Assembly (NCBI GenBank): GCA_013815785.1
Contig: JACDFO010000006.1
Location: 1-26,071 of the forward strand
DNA from: Candidatus Saccharimonadota bacterium
GTDB taxonomy: Bacteria > Patescibacteriota > Saccharimonadia > Saccharimonadales > JACDFO01
Reading direction: 5' to 3'
Length of the DNA: 26,071 nt
The notes beneath the pieces were generated by a model, which was not told the DNA's origin, ran no database searches, and saw only the letters and a program-made list of their open reading frames with translations. The number at the start of each line of letters is the position of its first letter. The first letter of the stretch is position 1. Below, one piece after another: positions 6,718-14,936 of the stretch. A program made the position numbers and the translations under genes.

Positions 6718-8406
6718 TTAACTTTCTATATTTGGAAAGTGGCTTTCCAAATATGTTAAATGCTTTTCGCGGAAATGAGTGAACTCACTCTTTTTTAGTC
6801 CACTCTTTTTAATAAATGCGCTGATTTTTTCACTACCGATATAGTGGGGAATCATGACATAGGTAGCACCAAGTTCGTATAGCTTTACAGCCTCATCTTT
6901 ATTATCCGCATGACAGATAATAACAGCCGATGAATTGATGCGGTTAATGTTTTTGACAAGACTTGTGGTGACCTCGAAATCAGAAAACGTGCTGATGATC
7001 AGCTTGGTGTTATTAATGTTGATTTCTTCGAGCAACTCGCTGTCGGTCGCATCGCCATAAAGATACGGGACGTCCTGATGTTCCAGCGTATCAATAACAC
7101 TCGGATCATAATCTATTACCAAGTAACGCCTACCAATGTCCTTGAAGGTCTTGATAAATTCGTGTCCACCATGATGGTAGCCAAACAAAACTATTGCGTA
7201 ACCTGCCTTGGCTCGCTTTTCTTTGTAAGTCACTTCCTTTTCAAACAGGTGTAGCTTAATACGGTCAAATCGCGCAAACAGTTCGTCGTCAAATTGCATG
7301 AGATAGGCCGAGCTGGCAATGGTAATAATTGCGACCAGTGTAATAATGGCGCTTATTTCGGGACGGACTAATCCTGCAGTGGTTGCCAGGACTACTAGAA
7401 CTATTGAAAATTCGCTGATTTGAGACAAGTTAATACCAGCCTTAAAGCTGATTCGCTTGGTGTAACCCAGTACGCCCATAATTGAAGTGATAGTAAAGGG
7501 CTTAATTATTATCACGATAGCTGACAGTACTAGCGCAGGCCATATGCCTGCAGATAAATTCGTGACGTTCAGGCTTTCACCCAAAGCTATAAAGAACAGC
7601 ACGATGAAGAAATCACGCAAGGGTTTGAGTCTGGCACTAATTTCCTGAGCATAAGGCGAAGCTGCAAGAGCCACACCACCGAATAGTGCACCTACTTCAA
7701 TGGAGAACCCAGATAGCTCGAATAGAGTGGCCACCCCAAAGCCCCAGGCGATAGCAAAAAGAAACAACAGTTCTTGTGAACTGGCCATATATTTCGATAC
7801 TCGCGGCAAAACCTGCGTGCTACAAAAGGCCAGTACTCCTACTAAAAAGGCACCTCGACCAAGCAGAACGGCAATTTCTGATATATTCAAACCATCGCCT
7901 TGTCCCGCAACAATAAAAAGCAGTGCAAACGTAGCGATGATGTCTTCGACCAAAATGACACCGATAGCAATTTGGCCGTGCAACCTATTTTGTTCCTTTT
8001 TATCACTCAGAATCTTAACAATGATAATGGTACTGCTGAAGAACAGGCTGAGACCGATGATGAGCGACTCGGTTCTGGTAAAACCCATCAAACCGCTAGC
8101 CGCAAAACCAATAGTGCCGACTGTTACAAGCGAACTGATTGCGATCACAACGACCACCCGACCCAGTTTTCTAAGTTCAGACACATTCATGCCAAGGCCG
8201 ATGATGAAGAGCAGCAGCGCGATTCCTATGCTCGAAAATGCTTCAAAAGTTTCGACGGAGTGGATGAGTCCAAAAACGGACGGTCCGACCAACAGTCCGG
8301 ACAGAATATAGCCCAAGATCAGCGGCTGCCGGATGAGCTTCATAAATAGCGATACGAAAGCCGTGATAACGATTACCAGGCTGAGTTCAGCAAAGACGCT
8401 TTCCAT
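6718..8406 (-). CDS. KefB/CPA2-type cation:proton antiporter with RCK (TrkA-N) domain
   Basis: Monovalent cation/H+ antiporter or K+ efflux protein of the CPA2 family. The first 370 residues or so form about a dozen hydrophobic helices with family-typical segments (GYILSGLLVGPSVFG near the N-terminus; LFFSSTIIIVKILSD and FIVLFFIALGESLN further on). A cytosolic NAD-binding RCK domain follows (about residues 405-525: YAIVLFGYHHGGHEF, then VIDYDPSVID and YGDATD). The usual GxGxxG of the Rossmann loop is altered to GYHHGG, so nucleotide binding could differ. Length (562 aa) is normal. AAAGGAA about 10 nt upstream is the ribosome binding site for ATG 8406. Which ion is moved cannot be told from sequence. 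Confidence 0.9.
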   Translation of the reverse strand: MESVFAELSLVIVITAFVSLFMKLIRQPLILGYILSGLLVGPSVFGLIHSVETFEAFSSIGIALLLFIIGLGMNVSELRKLGRVVVVIAISSLVTVGTIGFAASGLMGFTRTESLIIGLSLFFSSTIIIVKILSDKKEQNRLHGQIAIGVILVEDIIATFALLFIVAGQGDGLNISEIAVLLGRGAFLVGVLAFCSTQVLPRVSKYMASSQELLFLFAIAWGFGVATLFELSGFSIEVGALFGGVALAASPYAQEISARLKPLRDFFIVLFFIALGESLNVTNLSAGIWPALVLSAIVIIIKPFTITSIMGVLGYTKRISFKAGINLSQISEFSIVLVVLATTAGLVRPEISAIITLVAIITIASSAYLMQFDDELFARFDRIKLHLFEKEVTYKEKRAKAGYAIVLFGYHHGGHEFIKTFKDIGRRYLVIDYDPSVIDTLEHQDVPYLYGDATDSELLEEININNTKLIISTFSDFEVTTSLVKNINRINSSAVIICHADNKDEAVKLYELGATYVMIPHYIGSEKISAFIKKSGLKKSEFTHFREKHLTYLESHFPNIES

Positions 8407-8469
8407 CTTTTGTTATTCCTTTGGTTTTCGGTTTTAGTTACTTCTTATGCTATTCTACAACAAATAGCC

Positions 8470-8886
8470 ATGTTTAGAAAACTCGCACATTTCACTGCAT
8501 ACTTAACCGGTACCGCCGGCGTATTTGCGCTGGCACTGACTATAGTCGCCGCATGGGCGCTTACTGGACCGATTTTTGATTTTTCCGATACCTGGCAGCT
8601 GGTTATCAACACATTTACTACTATCTCGACTTTTTTGATGGTTTTCCTTATTCAGAACACTCAAAACAGAGACAGCAAGGCTATGCAATTAAAGTTAGAT
8701 GAACTGATTTTATCTACCAAAGGCCGAGATGCGTTTGTGGATCTCGAAGATATGACCGACGAAGAGTTAGATGAATTGGTTCGTGAGTTTCAGTTGATTC
8801 ATCAGCAGCAGGCGACAGGTGCGACAATGAAGCGTCTGCACCAGCAAATTGCCGCCGAACGCAGCCGCCGAACAAAAAACCCTTGA
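8470..8886 (+). CDS. Low-affinity iron permease-like membrane protein (138 aa)
   Basis: Resembles the low-affinity iron permease family (Pfam Iron_permease). Two hydrophobic segments (about residues 10-32 and 43-66) are followed by the diagnostic stretch ending FLIQNTQNRDSKAMQLKLDE, then an acidic and Gln-rich tail. An upstream TTG (8410) would extend the protein by 20 residues. I prefer ATG 8470 because it gives the usual family length and leaves room for a promoter between the divergent genes: TGC-TATTCT at 8448-8456, 13 nt before the ATG. Actual iron transport is inferred from the family name and is weakly established there. Its TGA stop overlaps a TTGACG that may be the -35 of the next unit. 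Confidence 0.8.
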   Translation: MFRKLAHFTAYLTGTAGVFALALTIVAAWALTGPIFDFSDTWQLVINTFTTISTFLMVFLIQNTQNRDSKAMQLKLDELILSTKGRDAFVDLEDMTDEELDELVREFQLIHQQQATGATMKRLHQQIAAERSRRTKNP

Positions 8887-8912
8887 CGTAGGCCTTTCGT
8901 TTATGCGAAAAT
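8883..8912 (+). promoter_or_regulatory. Putative promoter for the small-peptide transcript
   Basis: TTGACG (8883-8888), an 18-nt spacer and GAAAAT (8907-8912) preceded by TGC (extended -10). It predicts a transcript from about 8920 to the terminator at 9168-9191, with a leader of about 110 nt. The leader holds a few weak hairpins, for example GACCTA/TAGGTC around 8989-9008, and no recognised riboswitch. Confidence 0.35.
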
Positions 8913-9032
8913 CTGAGCACTTCGAATTGGTGATACTAGCCAAAACCGAAAGACAAAAAATTACCAAAAATATAAAAAGTTAGACTAGACCTATAGGAGT
9001 GTAGGTCAGAGTTCTATGGAGGTGAATAGGTG

Positions 9033-9125
9033 ATGCCTATCAAAATAAAAGTAATACAATACAGAGGTACGCGCGTGGAAGTTAAAATACGCCGGCCGAA
9101 ATGGCAACAGTTCCTTTCTTATTAA
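9033..9125 (+). CDS. Small basic protein (30 aa), unrecognised
   Basis: ATG 9033 to TAA 9125 encodes 30 residues with four Lys, four Arg and a single Glu (net charge about +7), ending in an aromatic-rich tail (PKWQQFLSY). The N-terminal half alternates hydrophobic and basic residues (MPIKIKVIQYRG), suggesting a beta strand. GGAGGTGA at 9018-9025, 7 nt before the ATG, is the strongest Shine-Dalgarno in the window. A possible promoter upstream and a strong terminator 43 nt downstream make it a self-contained unit. I know no family for it. Size and charge suit a small nucleic-acid or ribosome-associated protein, but an antimicrobial or leader peptide is equally possible. Confidence 0.6.
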   Translation: MPIKIKVIQYRGTRVEVKIRRPKWQQFLSY

Positions 9126-9167
9126 GTTAAGAACTGAGTGCTCATTAGGCTCCAAAAACAATTATTG

Positions 9168-9191
9168 GCCGGGAAACACCCGGCTATTTTT
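9168..9191. terminator. Bidirectional intrinsic terminator
   Basis: A GCCGGG/CCCGGC stem (9168-9173/9179-9184) with a short A-rich loop is followed by TATTTTT on the plus strand. Reading on the minus strand, the same stem is followed by an A/T-rich stretch ending in TTTTT. It separates the small-peptide unit (+) from the thioredoxin gene (-). Confidence 0.85.
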
Positions 9192-9195
9192 GTGT

Positions 9196-9822
9196 CTACA
9201 AGTTCTTTGCTTTAAGTGCTGCGTCAATCTGTTCAGAGAAATACTCTAGATTGTCGCGTGGACTTTCTAGCTTCAGATCGTCGAGGAAAAAGGTTGGTGT
9301 GCCAGAGACACGTAAATCCTTGCCGGCACTAATGTCGGCCTGAATGATGTCGTTCACGACGCTACTAGCAGCATCGGTTTTAAATTGCTCCACATTCAAG
9401 CCTAGTTGTTTGGCGTAGCCCTCAAAGATGCCAGCAGCATTGGTGCTGCTAGACCAATTAGTTTGGCTTTCGTAGAGCAAATCGTGCATTTCAAAAAACT
9501 TACCTTGTTTGTCGGCGGCTTCAGCCGCTCGGTGGGCTGCCACAGCATTAGGGTGGCTTGATGCGATTGGAAAGTTACGAAATTGAAAGGTAATTTTATC
9601 GCCGTATTTTTCTTTGACCTGTTTAAGCACTGGATAGAACGTACCACAGAATGGACACTGGAAGTCACCATACTCTACTAGCTTAACCGGACCGTTGCCT
9701 TGTGTGTGATTACTGGTTGATGCCTGCACACTTGGTGCCCCGGCATCATCTTTTTTATTAAAGAATAGTAAACCAAAAAACAGAACACCGCAGGCTATCA
9801 GAACTAAAACGAAACGATTCAT
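9196..9822 (-). CDS. Membrane-anchored DsbA-like thiol-disulfide oxidoreductase
   Basis: Thioredoxin-fold protein of the DsbA/Thioredoxin_4 type, probably acting outside the membrane to form or exchange disulfides. An N-terminal hydrophobic segment (about residues 3-21) serves as anchor or signal. The catalytic CPFC lies at residues 56-59 after YGDFQ, and the cis-Pro loop SGTPTFF is near residue 175. Between them lies a helical insert with 'FRNFPIASSHPNA', typical of bacterial members. At 208 residues it is complete. TACAAT preceded by TGC (9864 to 9856 on the minus strand) is a possible extended -10 promoter, at the base of hairpin element copy 3. Several exported proteins here carry paired Cys residues and are possible clients. 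Confidence 0.92.
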   Translation of the reverse strand: MNRFVLVLIACGVLFFGLLFFNKKDDAGAPSVQASTSNHTQGNGPVKLVEYGDFQCPFCGTFYPVLKQVKEKYGDKITFQFRNFPIASSHPNAVAAHRAAEAADKQGKFFEMHDLLYESQTNWSSSTNAAGIFEGYAKQLGLNVEQFKTDAASSVVNDIIQADISAGKDLRVSGTPTFFLDDLKLESPRDNLEYFSEQIDAALKAKNL

Positions 9823-9860
9823 ATTATGCTATTTCTCTCTCAGATTTGCCCCCATATTGT

Positions 9861-10033
9861 AGCACGGCCACACACCACATCTGCATACTGACAAGCAAAG
9901 CTTGCCTGAATACAACTGTTCTCGGCACCAGACACAATTTTCATTTCAAATGCTCATTCAACGTACTGCAAGTACGCCTCCTTCCGCTTCTCAATGAGAA
10001 ATTGCGCCTGGCACTCGAGTGTGTGGCCATGCT
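9861..10033. repeat. Long imperfect hairpin element, copy 3
   Basis: A 173-nt non-coding element between divergent genes. The outer stem 9861-9875/10019-10033 pairs at 14 of 15 positions, including a perfect 10-bp GGCCACACAC stem. The left arm carries a side hairpin CAAGC-AAA-GCTTG (9892-9904), as copy 1 does at the same place. A long imperfect stem follows (TCGGCACC... from 9922 with ...GCGCCTGGCACTCGA to about 10018), capped by a perfect CGTACT-GCA-AGTACG hairpin. It is sequence-related to 870-971. Being between divergent genes, it cannot be a shared terminator, which argues for a mobile or regulatory role. The 69-codon frame crossing it looks spurious. Confidence 0.75.
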
Positions 10034-10064
10034 GCAAATGGGTATTCTGGTGTAACATGGTGAT

Positions 10065-11117
10065 ATGGAATTTGTTATCGGTATATTGCTCGCAGGAGCT
10101 ACCTTGCTAGCCATTAGCTTACAGCGTACCTATAGTAACGTGCCCGGCAAAGAACTAAAGCGTCGTGCGCGAGCAGGTGACAAACTCGCTCAAAGCCTAT
10201 ACAAAGCTGTGGCGTATGGGCATAGCCTAAGGACAGTCTTATGGTTTCTGGTGGTGATCTTTGCTGCCTCGTTCTTTGTGTATGTTTCGCGCAGCACCGC
10301 TTCGTGGCTTGGAATACTAGCAAGCGCTTTTGTGATATGGGTTGGTTTTTTATGGTTACCTGCTCAGGATGCCACCAAGGTTGGTATGTGGCTAGCAGCC
10401 CGTATCGCACCTATTCTTGCTTGGATGCTGCAGTACGTCCACCCGGTCATAGATGTTATTACTAGCTTTATAAGAAAACATCGACCAATCCGTTTTCATA
10501 CTGGGTTGTACGATAAAGATGATTTACTTCAAATATTTGAGCAACAAGATGTGCAGGCCGATAATCGAGTAGACAGTGCCAGTCTGGAAATTGCCGCACA
10601 CGCTTTAACATTCGCAGATAAGAACGTGGAAGATATTTTGACGCCACGGCGTGTAGTCAGAGCGGTGAGTGCAAACGAAGTGGTTGGGCCGGTACTTATG
10701 ACGGAGCTTCATGCCAGCGGTTTCTCGCGTTTTCCAGTATATGAAGGCAAGCAGGACAATCTGGTGGGTGTGTTGTATTTACGTGATTTAGTTAAGGCAA
10801 AATCTGGCGGGCAAATAAGTAAAATAATGCATGCCCAAGTTTGCTACGTACACGAAGATCAGAATTTGCACGAAGCATTGCAGGCTATTCTCAAAACTCA
10901 TCAACATCTGTATGTTGTCGTGAATAGTTTTGAAGAATATGTCGGTGTCGTAACTATTGAAGATATTTTAGAACAGATCATCGGCGAGCAAATCGTTGAT
11001 GAATTCGATCAATACGAAGACATGCGCGCTGTAGCCAACATCCAGGCCCAAAAAGACCATACTAGTCATCATCTTACAGAAGATGTAGCAGAAGAGCCTA
11101 CAGAGGTGATAGAATAG
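10065..11117 (+). CDS. CNNM/CorC-like membrane protein with CBS pair (350 aa)
   Basis: Related to the CNNM/HlyC-CorC group of membrane proteins linked to Mg2+/Co2+ homeostasis. The N-terminal 140 residues hold three to four hydrophobic segments but match the DUF21 domain poorly. The cytosolic CBS pair is clear: VEDILTPRRVVRAV...FPVYEG...GVLYLRDLVKA (about residues 188-250), then LYVVVNSFEEYVGVVTIEDILEQIIGEQIVDE (about 283-315), which is the CorC hallmark. The usual C-terminal CorC_HlyC domain is missing; the protein ends in a short acidic tail. TGTAAC at 10051-10056 lies 8 nt before ATG 10065 with no Shine-Dalgarno, suggesting a leaderless message. aspS follows after 4 bp. The function is likely ion-related but not proven. 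Confidence 0.88.
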   Translation: MEFVIGILLAGATLLAISLQRTYSNVPGKELKRRARAGDKLAQSLYKAVAYGHSLRTVLWFLVVIFAASFFVYVSRSTASWLGILASAFVIWVGFLWLPAQDATKVGMWLAARIAPILAWMLQYVHPVIDVITSFIRKHRPIRFHTGLYDKDDLLQIFEQQDVQADNRVDSASLEIAAHALTFADKNVEDILTPRRVVRAVSANEVVGPVLMTELHASGFSRFPVYEGKQDNLVGVLYLRDLVKAKSGGQISKIMHAQVCYVHEDQNLHEALQAILKTHQHLYVVVNSFEEYVGVVTIEDILEQIIGEQIVDEFDQYEDMRAVANIQAQKDHTSHHLTEDVAEEPTEVIE

Positions 11118-11121
11118 TTCG

Positions 11122-12426
11122 ATGAGAACGTTAGCTAGAGAGCTTAAAGATTGCGTTGGCAAAGAGGCCACTATAGAAGGGTGGATTCATAAAAAACGTT
11201 TGCTTGGCGGTTTGAATTTTATTAATGTCCGCGACCGTAGCGGATTAGTTCAGGTTGTAGTTGAAGACAAAAAAGAAGTTGAAAAGCTTCGCGGCATGCA
11301 GATCGGTACTGTTTTAAAAGTCACCGGTAACGTAACGGAAGAACCGCGCGCTCCTGGTGGGGCCGAGCTTCACGAGCCAAAAATCGAAGTCATGGTTGCG
11401 GTTACAGAAGAGCCGCCGGTAGAAATCGACAAGCCGCTGAGCCACAAGCCAGAAAATCTGGACACTTTGTTTGAGCATCGTGCTTTAGGTCTACGGAACT
11501 TACAAGAAGCTAAGATTTTTATAATTCGCAGTCAGCTACTGCGCTACATCCGTGAATTTTTATACGAAAACGATTTTGTCGAAATCAACACACCTAAGCT
11601 ACAGGCAGGTGCAGCTGAAGGTGGCGCCGAAGTTTTTAAACTCGATTATTTTGGTCAAGAAGCGACTCTCGCACAGAGTCCACAATTGTATAAGCAGATA
11701 ATGGTTGGGGTATATGAGCGTGTGTTTGAAATCGCACCGGCTTTTAGGGCCGAACTTAGTGCGACCACGCGCCACGTATCGGAAGTTACAATGTTAGATG
11801 TCGAAATGGGATTTATTGAAGACCAGCAGGACGTTTTGAAGCTTGTACAGGACTTGGTTTATAACGTTTTAACTCGCGTGTACACTGATTGCGAAGCGGA
11901 GCTGAAAAGCCTCAATGCACCAGAACTTAAACTGACACCGGAATTCCCGAGTTATACGATGGCTGAGATTCATGAGTTGTATCAGAAAGAAACGGGCCGA
12001 GATGTCAGCCAGGAAATCGACCTGACACCTGATGAAGAGAAATGGATTTGCGAATACGCCAAGAAGAAGCATGGCTGCGAAGCTGTCTTTGCTACTGGTT
12101 TACCAGTGAGCAAGATGAAGTTTTACCACATGAAAGGCGAAAACGGCACAGCCCGTTCTGCCGACCTATTATTCCGTGGAATTGAAATTTCTACGGTTCC
12201 ACAGCGAGAACATCGCTACGAAGTATTGCTAGAACAAATGAAAGACGCTGGTGTAGACCCCGCTAGTCAGGGCTTTGCCGCTTATGTTAGTGCCTTCAAA
12301 CACGGCTTGCCAGCGCACGGCGGCTTCGGCTTCGGTATTGACCGCCTAACCGAAAAAACAGTAGGCCTAGCCAACGTCAAAGAAGCCATCCTCTTTCCCC
12401 GCGACATAAACCGCCTAGCCCCGTAG
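11122..12426 (+). CDS. aspS: Aspartyl-tRNA synthetase, archaeal-type, probably non-discriminating
   Basis: Class II synthetase charging tRNA with aspartate. The N-terminal OB-fold anticodon-binding domain (about residues 1-105) precedes the catalytic core. Motif 2 (FRAELSATTRHVSE) and motif 3 (GFGFGIDRL) are intact, with QSPQLYKQ between. At 434 residues it lacks the GAD insertion and C-terminal extension of standard bacterial AspRS (about 590 aa) and is of the archaeal/AspRS2 type. His23 (GWIHKK) and Pro78 (RAPGG) occupy the two positions that carry Trp and Lys in discriminating archaeal enzymes, so this one probably also makes Asp-tRNA(Asn), to be corrected by GatCAB. TGA-TAGAAT at 11107-11115 lies 6 nt before the ATG, a possible leaderless promoter inside the end of the preceding gene. 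Confidence 0.95.
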   Translation: MRTLARELKDCVGKEATIEGWIHKKRLLGGLNFINVRDRSGLVQVVVEDKKEVEKLRGMQIGTVLKVTGNVTEEPRAPGGAELHEPKIEVMVAVTEEPPVEIDKPLSHKPENLDTLFEHRALGLRNLQEAKIFIIRSQLLRYIREFLYENDFVEINTPKLQAGAAEGGAEVFKLDYFGQEATLAQSPQLYKQIMVGVYERVFEIAPAFRAELSATTRHVSEVTMLDVEMGFIEDQQDVLKLVQDLVYNVLTRVYTDCEAELKSLNAPELKLTPEFPSYTMAEIHELYQKETGRDVSQEIDLTPDEEKWICEYAKKKHGCEAVFATGLPVSKMKFYHMKGENGTARSADLLFRGIEISTVPQREHRYEVLLEQMKDAGVDPASQGFAAYVSAFKHGLPAHGGFGFGIDRLTEKTVGLANVKEAILFPRDINRLAP

Positions 12427-12445
12427 GGTTTGCTATACTCCTTTA

Positions 12446-13960
12446 GTGAAACAGTCTCAAGCGCTTAGTGTGATGTTATCTGGCCGGTCGGTATTTTTGA
12501 CAGGTCCTCCTGGCGCGGGTAAAACGTATATATTAAATGAATTTATACGTAGGGCTCGAAAAAAAGGCAAAACAGTAGCTGTAACTGCCAGTACGGGCAT
12601 AGCGGCTACGCATATCGGTGGCACAACGATTCATTCTTGGTCAGGTCTGGGAATCCGTGAGTTTATTGATTCTCGTACCCGTCAGCAGCTTGCAGGTAAT
12701 TCTAAATTAAGCAAACGCTACAACTCTACAGATATTTTGGTCATTGACGAAGTTTCTATGTTGCACGGACACCGGCTAGATATGGTAAATGAAGCCTGCA
12801 GATTGCTACGTAAAAGCGAGCGGCCATTTGGCGGCATACAGGTTATCTTGGTGGGCGACTTGTTTCAGTTGCCGCCTATTAACCGGGATAATTCATCACC
12901 GGATTTTGTGCATTCAAGCGCTTCTTGGCAGGAATTAAACCCAAGCATTTGTTATTTGAGCGAACAGCATCGCCAGCAAAGCGACGGGTTGCTGGAGCTG
13001 CTTGAAGCCATGCGCAGCGGCGAGTTGGAAACGTACCATGAAGAATTATTACAAGGAAGAATCGGTCAGAAGCCAACACAGACTGTGACGCGTCTGTATG
13101 CCCATAACGTCGACATCGACACAGTAAACCAACGGCATTTAGCAGCACTAAACGAGCAGGTATACGAATTTGAAAGGGAAACTAAAGGCGGGGAAGTCAA
13201 AGTAGAACAACTGCAAAGAAGCGTGCTAGCACCAGAGTTGTTAGAACTAAAAATCGGAGCCGAGGTGATGTTTGTGGCAAATAATCCATCTGCCGGATAC
13301 GTAAATGGCACCCGTGGCCAAATAATAGATTTTCAGGACGACAAACCAGTGGTCCGCCTAATTAACAGTTCGCGGCGAATCAAAGTAGAACCACATAGCT
13401 GGAAACTGGAAGAAGATGGCAAAGTCCGCGCAGAAGTTGTGCAGCTACCGTTACGCTTGGCGTGGGCGATTACTATTCATAAAAGCCAAGGCATGAGCTT
13501 AGATGCGGCCGAAATTGACCTCAGCAAAACGTTTACGCCAGGCATGGGTTATGTTGCTCTGTCGCGCGTGCGGAGCTTGGATGGCCTATACCTGGGGGGT
13601 ATCAATGCTATGGCGCTACAATTGCACCCGGCTATTTACGAACTGGACCGCACATTAAAGTCATTATCGGCCGAGCTTGCTAAAGATACTATGGATGCCG
13701 AGGATGAAGCTGAAGAGGAAATAACGGCATATGAAATAGATGATGCGCTACTGGCTAAGTTGAAAAATTGGCGGACCGTTCGGGCCAAAGCTGAAGGTGT
13801 GCCGGCTTACATCATCGCTCACGATAGCTTGCTAGAAACGATTGCAGTCAAAAATCCACAAACCGAAAGCCAGCTAATGGCTTTAAGTGGTATCGGCCCA
13901 GCCAAAGCTGCCAAATATGGTCCTGATATTTTGGGAATTACGATCTCACAAACTTCATAA
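12446..13960 (+). CDS. PIF1-like DNA helicase with C-terminal HRDC domain
   Basis: Superfamily 1B helicase. Visible motifs are Walker A GPPGAGKT (about residues 20-27), motif Ia TASTGIAA, Walker B VIDEVSM, motif III GDLFQLPP and the late TIHKSQGMSLD and YVALSRVRS motifs (V/VI) near residues 345-380. After an acidic linker (about 415-430) comes an HRDC-like helical domain (about 432-500: LKNWRTVRAKAEGVPAYIIAHDSLL...LSGIGPAKAAKYG), normally found on RecQ and RNase D and used for nucleic-acid binding. The start is GTG 12446; TGC-TATACT ends at 12439, so transcription should begin at or next to the GTG, with no leader. Likely role: replication or recombination, resolving structured DNA. Confidence 0.92.
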   Translation: MKQSQALSVMLSGRSVFLTGPPGAGKTYILNEFIRRARKKGKTVAVTASTGIAATHIGGTTIHSWSGLGIREFIDSRTRQQLAGNSKLSKRYNSTDILVIDEVSMLHGHRLDMVNEACRLLRKSERPFGGIQVILVGDLFQLPPINRDNSSPDFVHSSASWQELNPSICYLSEQHRQQSDGLLELLEAMRSGELETYHEELLQGRIGQKPTQTVTRLYAHNVDIDTVNQRHLAALNEQVYEFERETKGGEVKVEQLQRSVLAPELLELKIGAEVMFVANNPSAGYVNGTRGQIIDFQDDKPVVRLINSSRRIKVEPHSWKLEEDGKVRAEVVQLPLRLAWAITIHKSQGMSLDAAEIDLSKTFTPGMGYVALSRVRSLDGLYLGGINAMALQLHPAIYELDRTLKSLSAELAKDTMDAEDEAEEEITAYEIDDALLAKLKNWRTVRAKAEGVPAYIIAHDSLLETIAVKNPQTESQLMALSGIGPAKAAKYGPDILGITISQTS

Positions 13961-13965
13961 CGCTT

Positions 13966-13994
13966 TTGTTTAACAGAGCGTAGCTTTATATAAT
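13966..13994 (+). promoter_or_regulatory. Promoter for pyrB (probably leaderless)
   Basis: TTGTTT (13966-13971), a 17-nt spacer and a perfect TATAAT (13989-13994). The ATG at 14004 is 9 nt further, with no Shine-Dalgarno, so transcription should start at or within a few bases of the start codon. Confidence 0.65.
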
Positions 13995-14003
13995 GACTAA
14001 ACA

Positions 14004-14936
14004 ATGAAGCATGTGTTAGCAGCAAGACAATTTAGCCCGGAAGCGCTAGGTGAGATTTTTGATGACGCGGACCAAATGAATGAACTAGTGCATAACAGCG
14101 ACAATAGGCGCGAACTCGCCGGACGGTACTTGGGTAGCATGATGGCAACATTATTTTACGAACCATCCACTAGAACCCGACTCAGCTTTGAGTCAGCTGC
14201 TCAGCGCATGGGTATGGGACTTTTAAGCACCGAAAATGCCGGTGAATTCTCTTCAGCAATCAAGGGCGAAACGATTGAAGATACGATTCAAGTCTTGGAT
14301 GGTTATGCAGACATGATAGTCTTGCGACACAAAGAACAGGGTGCGGCAGACCGAGCGGCCGAAGTAAGCGCCGTGCCGATTATCAACGCTGGTGACGGTG
14401 CGGGTGAGCACCCGACTCAAGCACTGCTAGACCTCTACACAATTCAAAAAGAGAAGGGGCGTCTGGATAATCTTACCGTTGTGGTCGGGGGCGATTTGCT
14501 GGGAGGCAGGACCGCTCGCTCTCTCGTACAGGTGCTTGCGAATTACAGAGGAAACATTATCCGTTTCGTATCTGTCCCAGAGTTGCAGATTGGCGATGAT
14601 ATCAAGCTTCATTTATCAGAACAAGGCACAAATTTTGAGGAAACAGAAGATATGTACCAAGCCCTTCAGGGCGCGGATGTAGTCTACTGGACAAGGATTC
14701 AGAAAGAACGACTCAGACAATTTGGTGTAAATCCTGAGCTAGAAAGCCAGTTTGTGATTGACCAGGCTGCGCTCCAAGCGATGCCCGAAGACGCAATAAT
14801 TATGCATCCGCTGCCGCGTGTGGATGAAATTCACACTACTGTAGACCGCGACCATCGCGCTAAATACTTTAATCAAGCCGAAAACGGCTTATATGTCAGA
14901 ATGGCATTGATTGATCAGTTGATGACGCAGAGCTAG
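14004..14936 (+). CDS. pyrB: Aspartate carbamoyltransferase catalytic subunit
   Basis: Condenses carbamoyl phosphate with L-aspartate, the committed step of pyrimidine synthesis. The carbamoyl-phosphate loop FYEPSTRTRLSFE (about residues 50-62), HPTQALLD (about 137-144) and HPLPRVDEI (about 272-280) are intact, and 310 residues is the normal length. No pyrI or other pyrimidine gene is nearby. RHKEQG in the mid-region corresponds to the conserved RH of the active site. The gene has its own strong promoter and ends overlapping the convergent small gene by 4 bp. An ornithine carbamoyltransferase is excluded by the aspartate-type HPLPRVDEI motif. Confidence 0.95.
   Translation: MKHVLAARQFSPEALGEIFDDADQMNELVHNSDNRRELAGRYLGSMMATLFYEPSTRTRLSFESAAQRMGMGLLSTENAGEFSSAIKGETIEDTIQVLDGYADMIVLRHKEQGAADRAAEVSAVPIINAGDGAGEHPTQALLDLYTIQKEKGRLDNLTVVVGGDLLGGRTARSLVQVLANYRGNIIRFVSVPELQIGDDIKLHLSEQGTNFEETEDMYQALQGADVVYWTRIQKERLRQFGVNPELESQFVIDQAALQAMPEDAIIMHPLPRVDEIHTTVDRDHRAKYFNQAENGLYVRMALIDQLMTQS

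Noticed and set aside
8410..8469. TTG start giving a 20-residue longer iron permease-like protein
   Set aside because: It would begin 4 bp from the divergent kefB start, leaving no promoter space, and would lengthen the protein beyond the usual family size.
8920..9191. Whole region as tmRNA, SRP RNA or RNase P RNA
   Set aside because: None of the conserved sequence blocks of these RNAs is present, and a well-supported 30-codon frame explains part of the region.
9846..10055. 69-codon frame upstream of the CBS protein
   Set aside because: It lies over the long hairpin element copy 3, has no ribosome binding site, and its content is explained by the inverted repeat.
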